Assembly: GCA_937949535.1 (NCBI GenBank)
Contig: CALEDI010000100.1
Coordinates: forward strand, 1-43,491
Direction: 5' to 3'
Source of the DNA: an uncultured Lewinella sp.
GTDB lineage: Bacteria; Bacteroidota; Bacteroidia; Chitinophagales; Saprospiraceae
DNA: 43,491 bases
Shown here: positions 43,151-43,491 of the stretch, in pieces
How the letters are laid out: every line of letters begins with the position of its first letter
Numbering within the stretch: position 1 is the stretch's first letter
Notes under the pieces: model-generated
The model's database searches: none
What the model was told of the DNA's origin: nothing
The model's input: only the letters and a program-made list of their open reading frames with translations
Position numbers and translations under genes: made by a program

Positions 43151-43158
43151 CAAAGGTC
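43151..43158 (-). promoter_or_regulatory. -7 box of pseudouridine synthase gene
   Basis: GACCTTTG on the minus strand, 7 of 8 to TAnnTTTG, 6 nt before the ATG. Confidence 0.45.
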
Positions 43159-43491
43159 GGCATTCTCCAGCTGGATGAGGGCTTCTGGCCCGATTTGTTG
43201 ACGGGCCAGAAGTTAGAAAGACTGAGTTGGTATTTTGCCAAGGCTGCCGCCTTGGGAGGTTCGCGCCGGAGGCCTACGGGATATACATAAGTTTACGAAA
43301 ACAGTTAGGCCCGTAATTTTACACCTCCGATGAACTCTGCCGCCCAACTCGACAGGCGAACTTTTTCGCCACGTAAAGAACTCGTAATTCCTAGGGTACA
43401 AGATGGTTTGTATAGGACTAAATATGTACCTCGTACTGTGAGCGAAAAAGAATTCGACTGGCGAGTTACCACGAAACTCGCCAGTCGAGCA
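43159..43491. other. Hairpin-rich intergenic end of the window
   Basis: About 330 bp with no supported gene. It holds an 11-bp hairpin CTTCTGGCCCG / CGGGCCAGAAG (43182-43212), the CGCCTGTCGAGTT word inverted at 43346-43358, and a terminal inverted repeat. A frame opening at 43330 stays open to the window edge, but it runs through these repeats. Confidence 0.6.
43454..43488. repeat. 14-bp inverted repeat
   Basis: Perfect arms TCGACTGGCGAGTT (43454-43467) and its inverse (43475-43488) with a 7-nt loop; related to the CTCG/CGAG words at 9300 and 43346. Confidence 0.85.

Noticed and set aside
43330-43491. Gene starting at 43330 and running off the window
   Set aside because: The 54 codons pass through a dispersed word and a perfect palindrome; no family resemblance and no good promoter.

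Overview
The window looks like chromosomal DNA of a moderately GC-rich Bacteroidota, most likely Saprospiria (Lewinella-like). This rests on two giant cell-surface proteins with gliding-motility type B (CHU_C) C-terminal sorting domains for the type IX secretion system. It is supported by SprB repeats, an HU-CCDC81/SPOR envelope protein, near absence of Shine-Dalgarno sequences, and many Bacteroidota -7 boxes (TAnnTTTG) close to start codons. No rRNA, tRNA, phage, transposase or CRISPR array is visible.

Layout. 1-7.5 kb: the 3' part of a T9SS adhesin, a small secreted protein, a COG4299-type membrane acyltransferase and a lipoprotein. 7.4-14.3 kb: a NadR-like P-loop kinase, an SPFH protein, a possible small transcript with a strong terminator, xseA, a MepA-like endopeptidase, a secreted protein, a Nudix-like protein lacking its Nudix box, and the HU/SPOR protein. 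14.5-19.5 kb: an apparent operon of a Gmad2-like lipoprotein, a large vWA protein and a large beta-rich protein of unknown family. 19.6-24.6 kb: a secreted protein, an AraC regulator, sixA with a DUF4296 lipoprotein, a PhoB/PhoR-like two-component pair and rpsU. 25-31.9 kb: hldD, fbp, an M20 amidohydrolase, an AT-richer thiamine-binding-like gene, a helical-repeat protein and a CPBP protease. 32-43.5 kb: a second T9SS adhesin, pyruvate carboxylase, an unknown protein, a DUF6580-like membrane protein, an SLC45-like transporter, an RluA-type pseudouridine synthase and a hairpin-rich end.

The gene content is mostly housekeeping and envelope biology. The unusual signal is a dense layer of short repeats. 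A 17-bp word (GCGCGGCCGCAGGTGCA, or its complement) occurs seven times exactly and about six times with one or two changes, in both orientations, inside genes as well as between them. In genes it is read as Ala/Pro-rich or Ala/Gly-rich peptides. Near-identical words form the ends of a 381-bp MITE-like element with 61-bp inverted ends and three internal hairpins (34329-34709). A second element folds on paper as a perfect 15-bp stem closing three hairpins (24968-25118). A ~70-bp palindromic family appears in six intergenic spaces. Heptamer arrays abut two start codons. These repeats are the best candidates for something undescribed. Their function cannot be settled from one window.
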